A stretch of DNA of 64,000 bases from Mixophyes australis. Its lineage: Eukaryota; Chordata; Amphibia; Anura; Limnodynastidae. Position numbers and translations under genes: made by a program. A model generated the notes under the pieces. The model saw only the letters and a list, made by a program, of their open reading frames with translations. It had not been told where the DNA came from and made no database searches. Of the stretch, positions 44,536-55,490 are shown piece after piece (the first letter of the stretch is position 1; the number at the start of each line of letters is the position of its first letter). The stretch lies in the NCBI GenBank assembly GCA_036250195.1, contig JAVHZZ010000004.1, positions 255,130,728-255,194,727 of the forward strand, written 5' to 3'.

Positions 44536-45270
44536 TGTCACGAGCCGCGGCGGTACGCATCCTGGCGTGATCTAGCAGCCGGGCGCGTGCTCTATTTCTA
44601 TGCTCTGTTTTTATTCTTTGGGATTATCCTTGTTGCATAGATGCAGGAGGGTGTAGTGACATCCTCTAACTCCAGGGCGAGCTCTTATATTATTTAAACT
44701 GGTTCATTTATATTTTTATACATGCTTCCTGGTTATGTTATTACCTATGCCAGTTCTAGCTAGTGATTAATTATCAGCCTCCTGAGGCTGATTGTCAGCC
44801 CTGTTCTCCTTTGTCCTGATTGGCTCTCAGTACTATTTAAGGCAGTGAGGTCAGAGCTTCACTGCCGGTTATAGCTTCCAGTTCCCTTTCTGCTAACCTG
44901 CTCCTGTGCTATTTGGTGTAAGCCTTCTGGACTCAACTACTGTGTATGACCTTGGCCTGTTTCTGGACCTTGAACCACTGCTTCTGACCCCGACCTATTG
45001 CTTGAACCTGGATTTTGAACCTCTGCTTGTGACCCCGATCTTACTCCTGTCTCTGGACTCAGAACCTGTGCCTGTGACCCCTGACCTTGGATACGTTGTC
45101 TGCTGTCTGCCATAGCATTCTCTACCTGGGTTCTCCTTGGCCAGTACACATCTCACGACCCTCTGTTTGTCTGCAGCCAAGTCTGTCCCCCACCACTAGG
45201 GGCTCCAGTGAACACCAGACTTCAGAGCAGACTCCGGGTTTTGCTGTACTGGCTGGAGGGGTTCCTAACA
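44536..45270 (+). repeat. 5' LTR of gypsy D
   Basis: Starts TGTCACGAGCCGCGG and ends ctaaca. TATA-like CTATTTAA at 44833-44840; self-primer candidate gccggttata at 44864-44873, complementary to 45272-45281 just after the LTR. The 3' boundary is inferred from that site and the usual terminal ACA. Confidence 0.75.
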
Positions 45271-45894
45271 TTATAACCGGCCCACATACTTGGGATTTAC
45301 TCCCATGGATACTACTCCTCCTTCCCTTGCACAAGTGCTGGCTAATCAACTGCAGGTTCAATATCGGATTGTTCAAGACATTTCTACCAGATTGTCTGTT
45401 CAGGAACAACCCTCCAGAATTACCTCTTCTCAGGAGGTTAAAGATCAAGAACCCAAGCTTCATCTTCCAGACAGATTTTCTGGCAACCGAAGGGATTTCC
45501 ACAACTTTAGGGAAAGTTGCAAATTATATTTCAAGCTACGTCCACTGTCTTCTGATTCGGAACAGCAGCGAGTGGGTATTGTTATATCACTGTTGCAAGG
45601 AGATCCACAAACCTGGGCATGTCACTCACCGGACTGTTAGTGCCTCTAGGCTGGGACATAGGTCTCTCCCGCTCCTGCCGGCGCCTCTCCTGAGCTGCGG
45701 CCGTCCGCCATCTTGACTAAGATTGCGCATGTGCAGAAACCCTGAACTGTTAATACCTCGCCTCTAGTCTCATTGGTTAATTAATCACCTGTCAGTACTT
45801 AAGGCACCTCTTGCCCTATTACCTTTGCCTGTTCTTGGTTCTCATTCCTTGAGACTCTGAGGTGTTTCCTGTTTCTGCTCGTGTTATCCGTTTG

Positions 45895-47535
45895 CTCCTG
45901 GACAAGTCTCCTCTCCACATCAGTAGTAGAACTTACCCGATGCAGACTACTCTCGCTACCACCATTACCTGCCTGCTTCTGGACAAGTCTTCTCTCCACA
46001 TCGGTAGTAGAACTTACCCGCTGCAGACTACTCTCGCTACCTCCGTTACCTGCCTGCTTCTGGACAAGTCTCTTCTCCACATCGGTAGTAGAACTTACCC
46101 GCTGCAGACTACTCTCGCTACCTCCGTTACCTGCCTGCTTCTGGACAAGTCTTCTCTCCACATCGGTAGTAGAACTTACCCGCTGCAGACTACTCTCGCT
46201 ACCTCCGTTAACTGCCTGCTTCTGGACAAGTCTCCTCTCCACATCGGTAGTAGAACTTACCCACTGCAGACTACTCTCGCTACCTCCGTTACCTGCCTCC
46301 TTCTGGACAAGTCTCCTCTTCACATCGGTAGTAGACCTTACCCGCTGCAGACTACTCTCGCTACCTCCGTTACCTGCCTGCTTCTGGACAAGTCTCCTCT
46401 CCACATCGGTAGTAGAACTTACCCGCTGCAGACTACTTTCGCTACCTCCGTTACCTGCCTGCTTCTGGACAAGTCTCCTCTCCACATCGGTAGTAGAACT
46501 TACCCGCTGCAGACTACTCTCGCTACCTCCATTACCTGCCTGCTTCTGGACAAGTCTTCTCTCCACATCGGTAGTAGAACTTACCCACTGCAGACTACTC
46601 TCGCTACCTCCGTTACCTGCCTGCTTCTGGACAAGTCTCCTCTCCACATCGGTAGTAGACCTTACCCGCTGCAGACTACTCTCGCTACCTCCGTTACCTG
46701 CCTGCTTCTGGACAAGTCTCCTCTCCACATCGGTAGTAGAACTTACCCGCTGCAGACTACTTTCGCTACCTCCGTTACCTGCCTGCTTCTGGACAAGTCT
46801 CCTCTCCACATCGGTAGTAGAACTTACCCGCTGCAGACTACTCTCGCTACCTCCATTACCTGCCTGCTTCTGGACAAGTCTTCTCTCCACATCGGTAGTA
46901 GAACTTACCCACTGCAGACTACTCTCGCTACCTCCGTTACCTGCCTGCTTCTGGACAAGTCTCCTCTCCACATCGGTAGTAGAACTTACCCGCTGCAGAC
47001 TACTCTCGCTACCTCCGTTACCTGCCTGCTTCTGGACAAGTCTTCTCTCCACATCGGTAGTAGAACTTACACGCTGCAGACTACTCTCGCTACCTCCGTT
47101 AACTGCCTGCTTCTGGACAAGTCTCCTCTCCACATCGGTAGTAGAACTTACCCGCTGCAGACTACTCTCGCTACCTCCGTTACCTGCCTCCTTCTGGACA
47201 AGTCTCCTCTTCACATCGGTAGTAGACCTTACCCGCTGCAGACTACTCTCGCTACCTCCGTTACCTGCCTGCTTCTGGACAAGTCTCCTCTCCACATCGG
47301 TAGTAGAACTTACCCGCTGCAGACTACTTTCGCTACCTCCGTTACCTGCCTGCTTCTGGACAAGTCTCCTCTCCACATCGGTAGTAGAACTTACCCGCTG
47401 CAGACTACTTTCGCTACCTCCGTTACCTGCCTGCTTCTGGACAAGTCTCCTCTCCACATCGGTAGTAGAACTTACCCGCTGCAGACTACTCTCGCTACCT
47501 CCATTACCTGCCTGCTTCTGGACAAGTCTCCTCTA
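45895..47535. repeat. 81-bp tandem array, about 20 units, with higher-order structure
   Basis: The unit begins tgcctgcttctggacaagtc and includes cggtagtagaactta and gcagactactctcg. 81 bp equals 27 codons, so it opens long ORFs on both strands. Variant positions (TTC/CTC, CCT/ACT, ATT/GTT) recur in blocks: units 6-9 and 10-13 carry the same four-variant series, which indicates duplication of four-unit blocks. Confidence 0.93.
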
Positions 47536-48010
47536 TACATTAGTGGTACAACTTGCCAATTGCAGACCACTCACGTTACTCCGTTCCACGCCTGCACCTG
47601 GACAAGTTTTCCCATTCACATCAGTGGTACAACTTGCCTATTGCAGACCACTCACGTTACTCCATTCCACGCCTGCACCTGGACAAGTCTTCCCTTCACA
47701 TCAGTGGTACAACTTGCCTATTGCAGACCACTCACGTTACTCCGTTCCACGCCTGCACCTGGACAAGTCTTCCCTTCACATCAGTGGTACAACAACTTGC
47801 CTATTGCAGACCACTCACGTTACTCCGTTCCACGCCTGCACCTGGACAAGTCTTCTCTACACATCAGTGGTACAACTTGCCAATTGCAGACCACTCACGT
47901 TACTCCGTTCCATGCCTGCGCCTGGACCAGTCTTCCCTTCACATCAGTGGTACAACTTGCCAATTGCAGACCACTCACGCTATTCTGTTACACACCTGCG
48001 CTGGACAAGT
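47536..48010. repeat. 80-bp tandem array, about six units, ancestral to the 81-bp array
   Basis: Units contain agtggtacaacttgcc, ttgcagaccactcacgtt and cacctggacaagtcttc. They recur at 47623, 47703 and 47783. They share the stem-loop core with LTRs B and C and the 'ggacaagtct' link with the 81-bp units. Confidence 0.88.
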
Positions 48011-48454
48011 CTTCTCTACATATCCGTGGTGAAACTTACCAGCTGTAGACCATTCATGTTTCCTTGTGATATAGCTACTACTCTGTATGGTACCTATTAG
48101 CTGGACTAAAGTCTACAAGTGCCTCTGTATTGTAGCTGCAAGTCGCTGACTCTTCTACTATATTGTTGATTGGTCTTTGCCTAACGTTATCCAGTTATCA
48201 AGTTATGGCCTGCTATATGCTACCTGCGTGCTAAGGCACTTGGACTCTTTCCTCATTTATCCTGTTTACTAAACTGCTGTACCATCACAGTTCCACGGTG
48301 CCAAGACTCAGCATTTATACTATTGACATTCCTTTCCTCTATTCTACTGTATGGTTCCACTGATTCACCACACTACCCAGAGGTCCGCACTTCTGGTAAG
48401 TGTAGCTACACCTGGTGAATTCTGGGTAAAACTCCTAGTGCCCATGACAGGGCA

Positions 48455-48772
48455 TTTGGATTGTGCCCTGACAGTCCGGAATTGTTATCTGTAGATTCCT
48501 TTTTCCAAGCCTTGGGGCTCCTGTATGACGATCCTGACAAAGTCGCTACTGCTGAGTCTAAACTTAGATCTTTAAAACAGGGGCATCGTTCTGCTGAAGA
48601 ATATTGTACTGAATTTCGTAGATGGGCCTCAGATTGCGAATGGAATAATCCAGCTCTCTGCAGTCAGTTTCGTTTGAGCCTTACAGAACTAATAAAGGAC
48701 ATATTGGTGCAATATCCAGCTTCTGATTCTCTGGAGTCCTTTATGCGTTTGGCAATTCGCATTGATCAGTGA
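48455..48772 (+). pseudogene. gag: 3' fragment of gypsy D gag
   Basis: Second half of the split gag described at 45305-48772. It resumes right after the second GGGCA duplication and runs to the TGA at 48770. Confidence 0.8.
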
Positions 48773-50815
48773 ATAAATGAAAGAAGACTGGAAAAGGAAT
48801 TTCATCCGCAGAATTTTTTCCCTATCTCCAACTCAGTTAATACCGGGGATACTAGAAAAGTTCATCTAGGCATTTACCTTGTACAGAATAAAAATTCCCT
48901 CCAGTTACCTGCCCAGATTTCCCTGGTCTCTGGGAGTGTTGATGTCCTAGCTTTCGTGGACAGCGGAGCAGCTGGAAATTTTCTGGATATTTCTCTGGCC
49001 CGGCAGTTTGCAGTTCCTACCCAACCATTAAAAGTTCCAGTGTCTGTTTGTGGTTTGGATGGCCACCAAATTAAGGGCGGAAGCGTGCTAGAGAGTACCA
49101 GCTCTCTTACCCTGACAGTGGGAGCACTCCATAAGGAAATGCTGTCATTCTACCTTATCCATTCGCCTACATACCCTGTGGTTCTGGGGTGCCCTTGGCT
49201 TAGCAAGCACAACCCAGTCCTTGATTGGTCCTTAGGAGAACTGGTGGCATGGGGGAAAAACTGCCAAGGGACATGCCTAGCAACACCCGTTAAGGTTGCT
49301 ACTGCTTCAGTCAAATCAGGTCTCACACTCCCGCTGCAATATCAAGATTTTGCTGATGTTTTCTCCAAGCAAGCTGCTGATACATTACCACCACATCGCC
49401 TGTATGATTGCACTATTGATATTCAGCCTGGGAGTAAATTTCCTAAGACTCGTTTATATTCTCTTACCGTGGAAGAGACCAAAGCCATGGAGAACAATAT
49501 TTCTGAGGACCTGAAAAAAGGGTTCATTAGACCTTCCTGTTCACCCCTGGGTGCCGGATTTTTCTTTGTTAAAAAGAAAGACGGAGATTTACGACCTTGC
49601 ATTGATTACAGAGGTCTGAATCAGATCACCATTAAAAACAAATATCTTCTGCCACTGATTTCTCGGTTGTTCGACCAATTAAGAGGTGCTTCGGTATTTT
49701 CTAAAATTGATTTACGTGGAGCGTACAATTTGATACGCATACGGAAGGGCGATGAATGGAAGACCGCTTTTTACACTCATTCTGGACATTATGAGTATTG
49801 TGTTATGCCGTTTGGTTTTTCTAATGTGCCAGCCGTGTTCCAGGATTTGATCAATGATGTACTACGAGATTATCTGGGTAAATTTGTCATTGTGTATCTG
49901 GATGACATCTTGATCTATTCCTCGTCCTTGCCCCAACACCGGGAACAAGTCCGTTTGGTACTACAGAAACTTGGAGACAATCATCTATTTGCCAAATTAG
50001 GGAAATGCGAGTTTGAAGTCTCCACTGTGGCATTCTTGGGGTATTTCATTTCTGCCAACAGATTTACGATGGATCCAGCCAAAGTTCGAGCCATCACTGA
50101 TTGGAGCCTTCCCAGTAACCTAAAAGCCATCCAAAGGTTTCTTGGGTTTGCTAATTACTACAGAAGATTCATTCGCAATTTCTTGGTAATAGTGGCACCT
50201 ATCACTCAATTAACTAAGAAAGAAGCTGATCCAACGGTATGGCCGCCAGAAGCTGTCAAAGCATTTGATACCCTAAAAAAGGCCTTTGTTTCTGCTCCTA
50301 TCCTCAAACATCCTGATACAGAGCTACCTTTCATTGTGGAAGTGGATGCTTCTGAGGTTGGGGTGGAGGCAGTTCTGTCACAAGTGTCCAGTTCTGATGA
50401 GAAGTTACACCTATGCCCACTCTTCTCTAAGAAATTCTCAGCAGCAGAGATAAATTATGATGTGGGAAATCTGGAGTTACTGGCCATTAAATGGGTATTT
50501 GAAGATTGGAAACATTGGCTGGAGGGCGCTAAGCATAACATCACGGTGTACACGGATCACAAAAATCTCCAATACATTGAGACTGCCAAGAGGTTGAATC
50601 CCAGACAGGCGCGCTGGGCTCTTTTCTTCTCACGATTTAATTTTGTGATCACATATCGCCCTGGTTCTAAGAATTTGAAGGCGGATGCCTTATCCAGAAG
50701 TTTTTTACAGAAACATGAGGATCCTCTTTATAACACTCCTATCATACCTTCTCAAACCATTGTTTCAGGGCTAACTCAGGGTTTGGCAACCGCAGAATAC
50801 GATTCCTTTTTTCTG
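48773..50815 (+). pseudogene. pol: Gypsy D pol: protease, RT, RNase H (integrase missing)
   Basis: The protease has the active-site text VDSGAAGN at about 48954-48977. RT has VYLDDILIYS with YLDD near 49896; RNase H has VEVDASEVG, LELLAIKW and YTDHKN and ends with ADALSRSF. The frame is the same as gag, with no stop from 48773 to 50860. The last 15 codons (after about 50815) are not gypsy-like. The integrase and chromodomain region is lost, so the element is dead. Confidence 0.88.
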
Positions 50816-51029
50816 CATGTCAGGTGCAATAGTTTTTTACAATGTGTTCTTACTCTCTAAATACAGGACAACAATGCGTGAGCATACTATACACACTAAA
50901 GACAAACTAATCACAATAACAAACATTTGTGCATTAGACTGTAATATGGCTATATAATATCTGAAATAAACATTAGGTGCCTGATGCTGAGTTGGCTGCA
51001 AAATTCCACTATGTTCTGTCAATGACCGT

Positions 51030-51480
51030 CACTTCTCCTCATCACCTATCACCACCTCACACTCCCGCATTCAGGACTTTGCCCACGCTGCTCCACCCAT
51101 TTGGAACTTTCCAGCCTGCCCAATTAGACTCGCTCCCAATCTCAAATCTTTAAAATTCTCCCTCAAAACTCACCTTTTCACACTTGCCTACCCCCATCCT
51201 AAAGCAATTTCCTCCTCAAATTCTACTTGCCTCTTTCACTCCATCCTTATCAACTGCGTTTACTACCCTAATCCTCTTAATGCTAACTCTCACAAGTTTG
51301 GCACTGTCTACCTCCTATCTCCTCTTTGTAATGTTTCCTATGTTCTGTCTTCTTATTTAGTTGCTTGCTCTATAGTCTCTTGCATTTATTTTTGCGGATT
51401 ATATTGTCTCTCTTGTTCCTTACTAATCCGTATAATTTTCTGTGCGTGTTTATAGTGATTTCACGCAAGATACATTCCAA
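51030..51480 (+). pseudogene. LINE (L2/CR1-like) ORF2 C-terminus and 3' tail
   Basis: The frame from 51069 reads FAHAAPPIWN, then IRLAPNL and SLKTHLFTLAYP, which is the typical C-terminal text of L2/CR1-clade RT proteins (AAP-WN-LP...IR...LK-HLF). The rest is a pyrimidine-rich tail. 5'-truncated fragment. Confidence 0.65.
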
Positions 51481-51495
51481 AAAACTGGTGTAGTA

Positions 51496-51794
51496 CAGGG
51501 GCAAACGCAGGATTTTTAGAGGGGGATTTCCACACCCCGCCGCCAGTGGGCGTGACCAGCATGCATGGGGGCGTAGCTATAATATTAGACAGAGCTTGGC
51601 TGCTCTCCAACTCTTCCTATCCCCATAATATACATGGACAATGCTGTGTGCACTACTGTTAGGTGCTCGCAGCTCTCCCTTTTCAATCAGAGCCATGTGA
51701 AGCGGGGGCAGGGTCCAGCCACCTCAATTATACAGTGCCCCAGGCTTGAAGGGGGTTTTCAGGCACTAGGAAACCCCCTCTCGGTTTGCCTATG
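51496..51794. mobile_element. MITE with caggggcaaac termini
   Basis: Left caggggcaaacgcagga and right gtttgcctatg are partial inverted repeats; inner gagggggatttcc and ggaaaccccctc also pair. A direct repeat TAGTA flanks it at 51491-51495 and 51795-51799. Confidence 0.7.
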
Positions 51795-51799
51795 TAGTA

Positions 51800-52251
51800 C
51801 TCACCCTGCATCAGTCCCTAGGATTTTAGTGCACATTTTCATCAAACTGTGAATGCTCCTAAAGTTGTATAGGTGCACCTAGATTATCACTACTTTTAAT
51901 GGGTGCATTTTGTACCATTTTGATGCATATAGCCCATGTCATGTCAAAAAATAAAAAGCGCAGAAACACAGAATTGTGCCTCATTGAGGGTTAGTAAGTG
52001 TATATATGATCAGAGGTTGTGAATTGTGTAATGTGATGATCAGTTCCATCTGTTGCTCATGAAGGAGAGAGGAAGACATTGGGATAGGGTGAATGAACTT
52101 TTTATTAAACAGCGCTGAAACTTGGTCATATTGCCCAGTAGGACAATAATGCATAAACGGAGCAATAATTGCACAGAGAGTTAATTTGATAACAGTTCTA
52201 CAGACAAGATTTGCATACAATAATACAGACTTACAAGATTTACAATGCAGT

Positions 52252-52296
<45 letters not shown>

Positions 52297-52403
52297 ATGA
52301 TGCCGGTCCTATCTGATAGTCCACAGTCTGGATATTACGCAGGGTAGTCTCATGCTGGTAGTCATGCAAAATAAAGACATACATCAGAGCATAATTATAA
52401 TTA
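51800..52403. other. Unassigned DNA with an AT microsatellite
   Basis: TA repeat at about 52255-52291; otherwise nothing recognised. Confidence 0.5.
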
Positions 52404-53170
52404 GAGATACACATCCGAACTCAGGGGACCTGAGTACTGAGCCGAGTTGCGCTTTTTTGGATTCCAAAACGAGGCAAAACGTCATAGTGATGTCGTTGGA
52501 TCTCAGGAGTTTTGGAATCTATAAATACCGCCCTCCATTGCAATCTAACGCCATTTGAGAGAGGGATACAGAAGGGGTAGCATAGAGTGTAGAGCAGTTG
52601 GGTAGGCAAAGTTAGAGAATTTAAAGAGGAGGGTGATAGCAGTGTTTAACAAAGTAAGCAGTGACATTGCGGAGAGCTCCATAGCTCCAGTGTTAAATCT
52701 CATTGCAGAAAAATACAAATACTAGTGCTGACAGGGTTGGTGTAATTCTGCAGTCCAATTCTACTGTGTTATATAGGTAACACACAGATAGGAGAGCTCC
52801 AGTGTCAAATCTCATTGCAGAAAAATAAAAAAACTAGTGCTGTCAGGGTTGGTGTAATTCTGCAGTAAAATTCTACAGTGTTACATAAGTAACACAAAAA
52901 GGAGACCTGCACTGCTAATTGTCATTGCTGAAATACAAATAGTAGTCCTTGCAGGCTTTTCTTCTGAATTTGCACCAAAAGGTGTACGGTGTTATATACA
53001 CCCAAAGACAAGAGCTCCATTGCTCCATTGCTAATTGTCATTGCTGAAATAGAAATTTATAGGGCTGGCTGGCTTGGTCTAAATCTGCAGTTACATTTTA
53101 CTGTACCATAGGTCACTCAGAAACAGGAGAGGTGGCAGGGTTCAGTGCTGAAACAGAAATTGTAATAATA
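52404..53170 (+). mobile_element. End of another hAT-related element with 5' tandem repeats
   Basis: The start tagagatacacatccgaac, then ctgagtactgagccgag and tctataaataccgcc, parallels the promoter end of hAT copies 1 and 2 read in reverse (tagaggtgggcgggctcggt; cataaataccc). It is followed by four to five units of about 120 bp containing ggttggtgtaattctgcag (52700-53100). The other end was not found. The relation to the minus-strand transposase further on is unclear because the orientations differ. Confidence 0.55.
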
Positions 53171-53461
53171 GGGCTGTTATGTTCTACCTCATGTGCTAAA
53201 GCCTATGTTCAAGTGCATAGTGGTTTTAAGTCAGTGAAACAAAAATGTAAATAAAAAGCTTGTACCTTTTTAAAGAAAAAAAAAACTTCATTAAAAATGT
53301 TGAAAAACATAAAATTGCCAAGATACCATTCTTCCCAAAATATTACCAGGCATACCAGCATCAGGTAGCTCCCTTCTCTTAGCTAGATTTCAGCACCTGC
53401 AATCTACACTGCCATCATATTCACCCTTATCATTGTGCACATCTTCCTCAAACAATACTAA

Positions 53462-55477
53462 TGTCACTCACCGGACTGTGAGTGCTTCTTCCCGGACATT
53501 TAGGAACCGTGGCCGTCCTCCATCCTGAGGGTCTGCGCATGCGCAGCCCTTTCTAATCCTTCAGTGTATGTTCCTTTAACTTAATTGGCAGATCAGGCAA
53601 CACTCCCTATATTAAGCACCTGTGGTCAATACCACGTTGCCTGATCTTGGAGTCTCATTCCCCATGAGTCTCTGAAGGTGTTCCTGTGTTTCCTCGTGTA
53701 TTCAGCGCTGCTGATTCCTGTGGTTTCCAAACCACTTCTACCTCTGTGGTTTCCAAACCACTTCTACTCCTGTGGTTCCCATACCACTTCTACCCTCCTG
53801 TGTATCATCGTGACTGTTAGCTGATTCCTATCCGCTGCCTCCGTGCACTACAGTCTTCAAGCCACTTCAACTCTACCATGTATCATCGTGACTGTTAGCT
53901 GATTCCTATCCGCTGCCTCCGTGCACTACAGTCTTCAAGCCACTTCAACTCTACCATCTATCATTGTGACTGTTAGCTGATTCCTATCCGCTGCTTCCGT
54001 GCACTACAGTCTTCAATCCATATCCACTCACCTGTGCATCATCGTGACTGTTAGCTGATTCCTATCCGCTGCCTCCGTGAACTACAGTCTTCAACCTGCA
54101 ACTCGTCTGAGTTTCATCGTGACTGTTAGCTGATTCCTATCCGCTGCCTCCGTGCACTACAGTCTTCAACCTGCAACTCGTCTGTGTTTCATCGTGACTG
54201 TTTGGCTGATTCCTATCCGCTGCCTCTGTGCGCTTCAGTCTTCAGCTCATCTCAACTCTCCCGTGTTTCCTCGAGACTGCTACTACTATTGCTATCCGCT
54301 ACTCTCCGTGATCAACAGTTCCAGCTCAACTCTGCTCTCCCGTGTCCCATCGTTACTGCACCTGCTGGTTGCTATTGGCTACCTCCGTGTGTCCGCAGAG
54401 TCCTGCTGCTGCTACTCCTCAGCTCTACTCGTCCATCTACTGCTGATCCGCTCTCCACGCTTTCCTGTGTTCCCGCTAGTCTCTACCCGCCTGTCAGCAT
54501 TGGATTCGTGTCTCACTATTTACCTCTCTGCTAGACCATCGCTATTCTCCAGGGTCCTCCAGGAGTCCAGTTCCACGCTCTACTGATTCCTGTGTATTTG
54601 TTTCCCTGCTGGTCTACTTACCTGTGCGCTGCACCTACTTGACCACCGCTTCACCCATCCAGGGACTTCGCATCCTGCCGGCCTCCTGCCGTTCAGGTAT
54701 CTCTGCACTCCTGTCTGACAGCCTGCTTCTGAACCACGGTATGCATACTTCTCATTGACTGTGCTGGTGTATTGCATATCTTGCTGGACTGTGTTGGTTC
54801 TCCTCTGGAGTTTGCTATCCGCTGAGTCTATTGCCATCATTGACTGTGTTATCTTGTGCCGGATTACCTCAAGAGACTTTCTATTATTGCCGTGCTGTTC
54901 AGTCATTTATATATTGTGCATATTATTGTGGATCAAGTTTAAGGTGCCCGTGTATCCCCTGTATTGCAGTCTCTCCCCGTGCTCCTCCTCACATATATAT
55001 TCAGTGGTACAACTTGCTAGAGGCAGACCACTGATCCCTGTTTCCTGTATCACCTGTTCCAGTATCCTCTCACATAGCAGTGGTACAACTTGCTAACGCA
55101 GACCACTGACTCCCCGGATACCTCCACTTGGATTCCATTCCTTCACTCAGACAGCGGTACAACTTGCTATCCGCAGACCGCTGACTCTCATCACCTCCTC
55201 GTTTCTGTTGGACATTCCTCCTCGCTATAGCAGTGGTACAACTTGCTACCGCAGACCACTGACTACCTTCATGTGTCCTTTGTCCATACAGTTCCTCGTG
55301 TATTATTACCTCCATATTACCAGTGCTGCTAGTCATAGACTTTCCTGAGCATCTCATCATCTGCTATTTCCTGTTCCGTGATCACCCTGCTACCAGAGTA
55401 CCATATTACCACCTATACTGCTCTGGTAAGCCTATCACCTGGTGATCCCTGGGTAAAGACTCCTAGTGCCCGTGACA
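53462..55477 (+). repeat. 5' LTR of chromovirus C
   Basis: TGTCAC...GTGACA, 2016 bp. Tandem units of about 77 bp (53800-54230, tgactgttagctgattccta with tatccgctgcctccgtgcac) and four stem-loops (55002-55033, 55078-55108, 55152-55183, 55231-55261). Confidence 0.95.
53591..53648 (+). promoter_or_regulatory. Core promoter and self-primer of chromovirus C
   Basis: TATATTAA at 53608-53615; gcctgatctt at 53639-53648, 31 nt downstream, is complementary to 55480-55489 right after the LTR. An 11-bp inverted repeat (gatcaggcaac 53591-53601 / gttgcctgatc 53636-53646) brackets the TATA box. Conserved in LTR B. Confidence 0.7.
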
Positions 55478-55479
55478 GT

Positions 55480-55489
55480 AAGATCAGGC
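55480..55489 (+). other. Putative self-primed primer-binding site, chromovirus C
   Basis: aagatcaggc, 2 nt after the LTR and 1 nt before the gag ATG (55491). It is an exact complement of 53639-53648. The same sequence is at the equivalent place in copy B (37374-37365, minus strand). No tRNA 3'-end complement (tgg...) is seen. Confidence 0.7.
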
Positions 55490-55490
55490 C

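Larger units (their letters stand above)
45620..48449 (+). mobile_element. Solo LTR A (chromovirus family related to B and C) with expanded tandem array
   Basis: 2830 bp; starts TGTCACTCACCGGACTG and ends CTAGTGCCCATGACA as in LTRs B and C. Target duplication GGGCA at 45615-45619 and 48450-48454. No internal region, so it arose by LTR-LTR recombination. It is 0.8 kb longer than LTRs B and C because of an 81-bp tandem array. It interrupts gag of gypsy D. Confidence 0.92.
45305..48772 (+). pseudogene. gag: Gypsy D gag, split by solo LTR A
   Basis: Two pieces, 45305-45619 and 48455-48772, are in the same frame when the LTR and one copy of its GGGCA duplication are set aside (315 nt, 105 codons, before the break). 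The text is a retrotransposon gag capsid domain (LPDRFSG; SAEEYCTEFRRWA). It ends at a TGA at 48770-48772. The frame continues open into protease, so the TGA may be a mutated arginine codon (CGA to TGA) or a readthrough stop. No zinc knuckle is visible between gag and protease. Confidence 0.82.
44536..50815 (+). mobile_element. Ty3/gypsy element D, truncated after RNase H
   Basis: 5' LTR (44536-45270), then gag, protease, RT and RNase H in a single frame; integrase and the 3' LTR are absent. The coding text stops matching near 50815 and unrelated DNA follows. The gag is interrupted by solo LTR A (45620-48449). The coding text is related to but clearly distinct from chromoviruses B and C. It cuts into the Penelope-like remnant at its left edge. 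Confidence 0.9.

Noticed and set aside
45895..47535. CRISPR-like repeat array
   Set aside because: Units are contiguous 81-bp tandem repeats without unique spacers, inside an LTR of a vertebrate element.
45799..48100. ORFs of 552, 728 and 739 codons over the 81-bp array
   Set aside because: The period of 27 codons opens all frames on both strands; this is LTR sequence, not a gene.
53800..54230. Hammerhead ribozyme in the 77-bp LTR repeats
   Set aside because: The stretch ctgattcc lacks the required CUGANGA and GAAA core elements.
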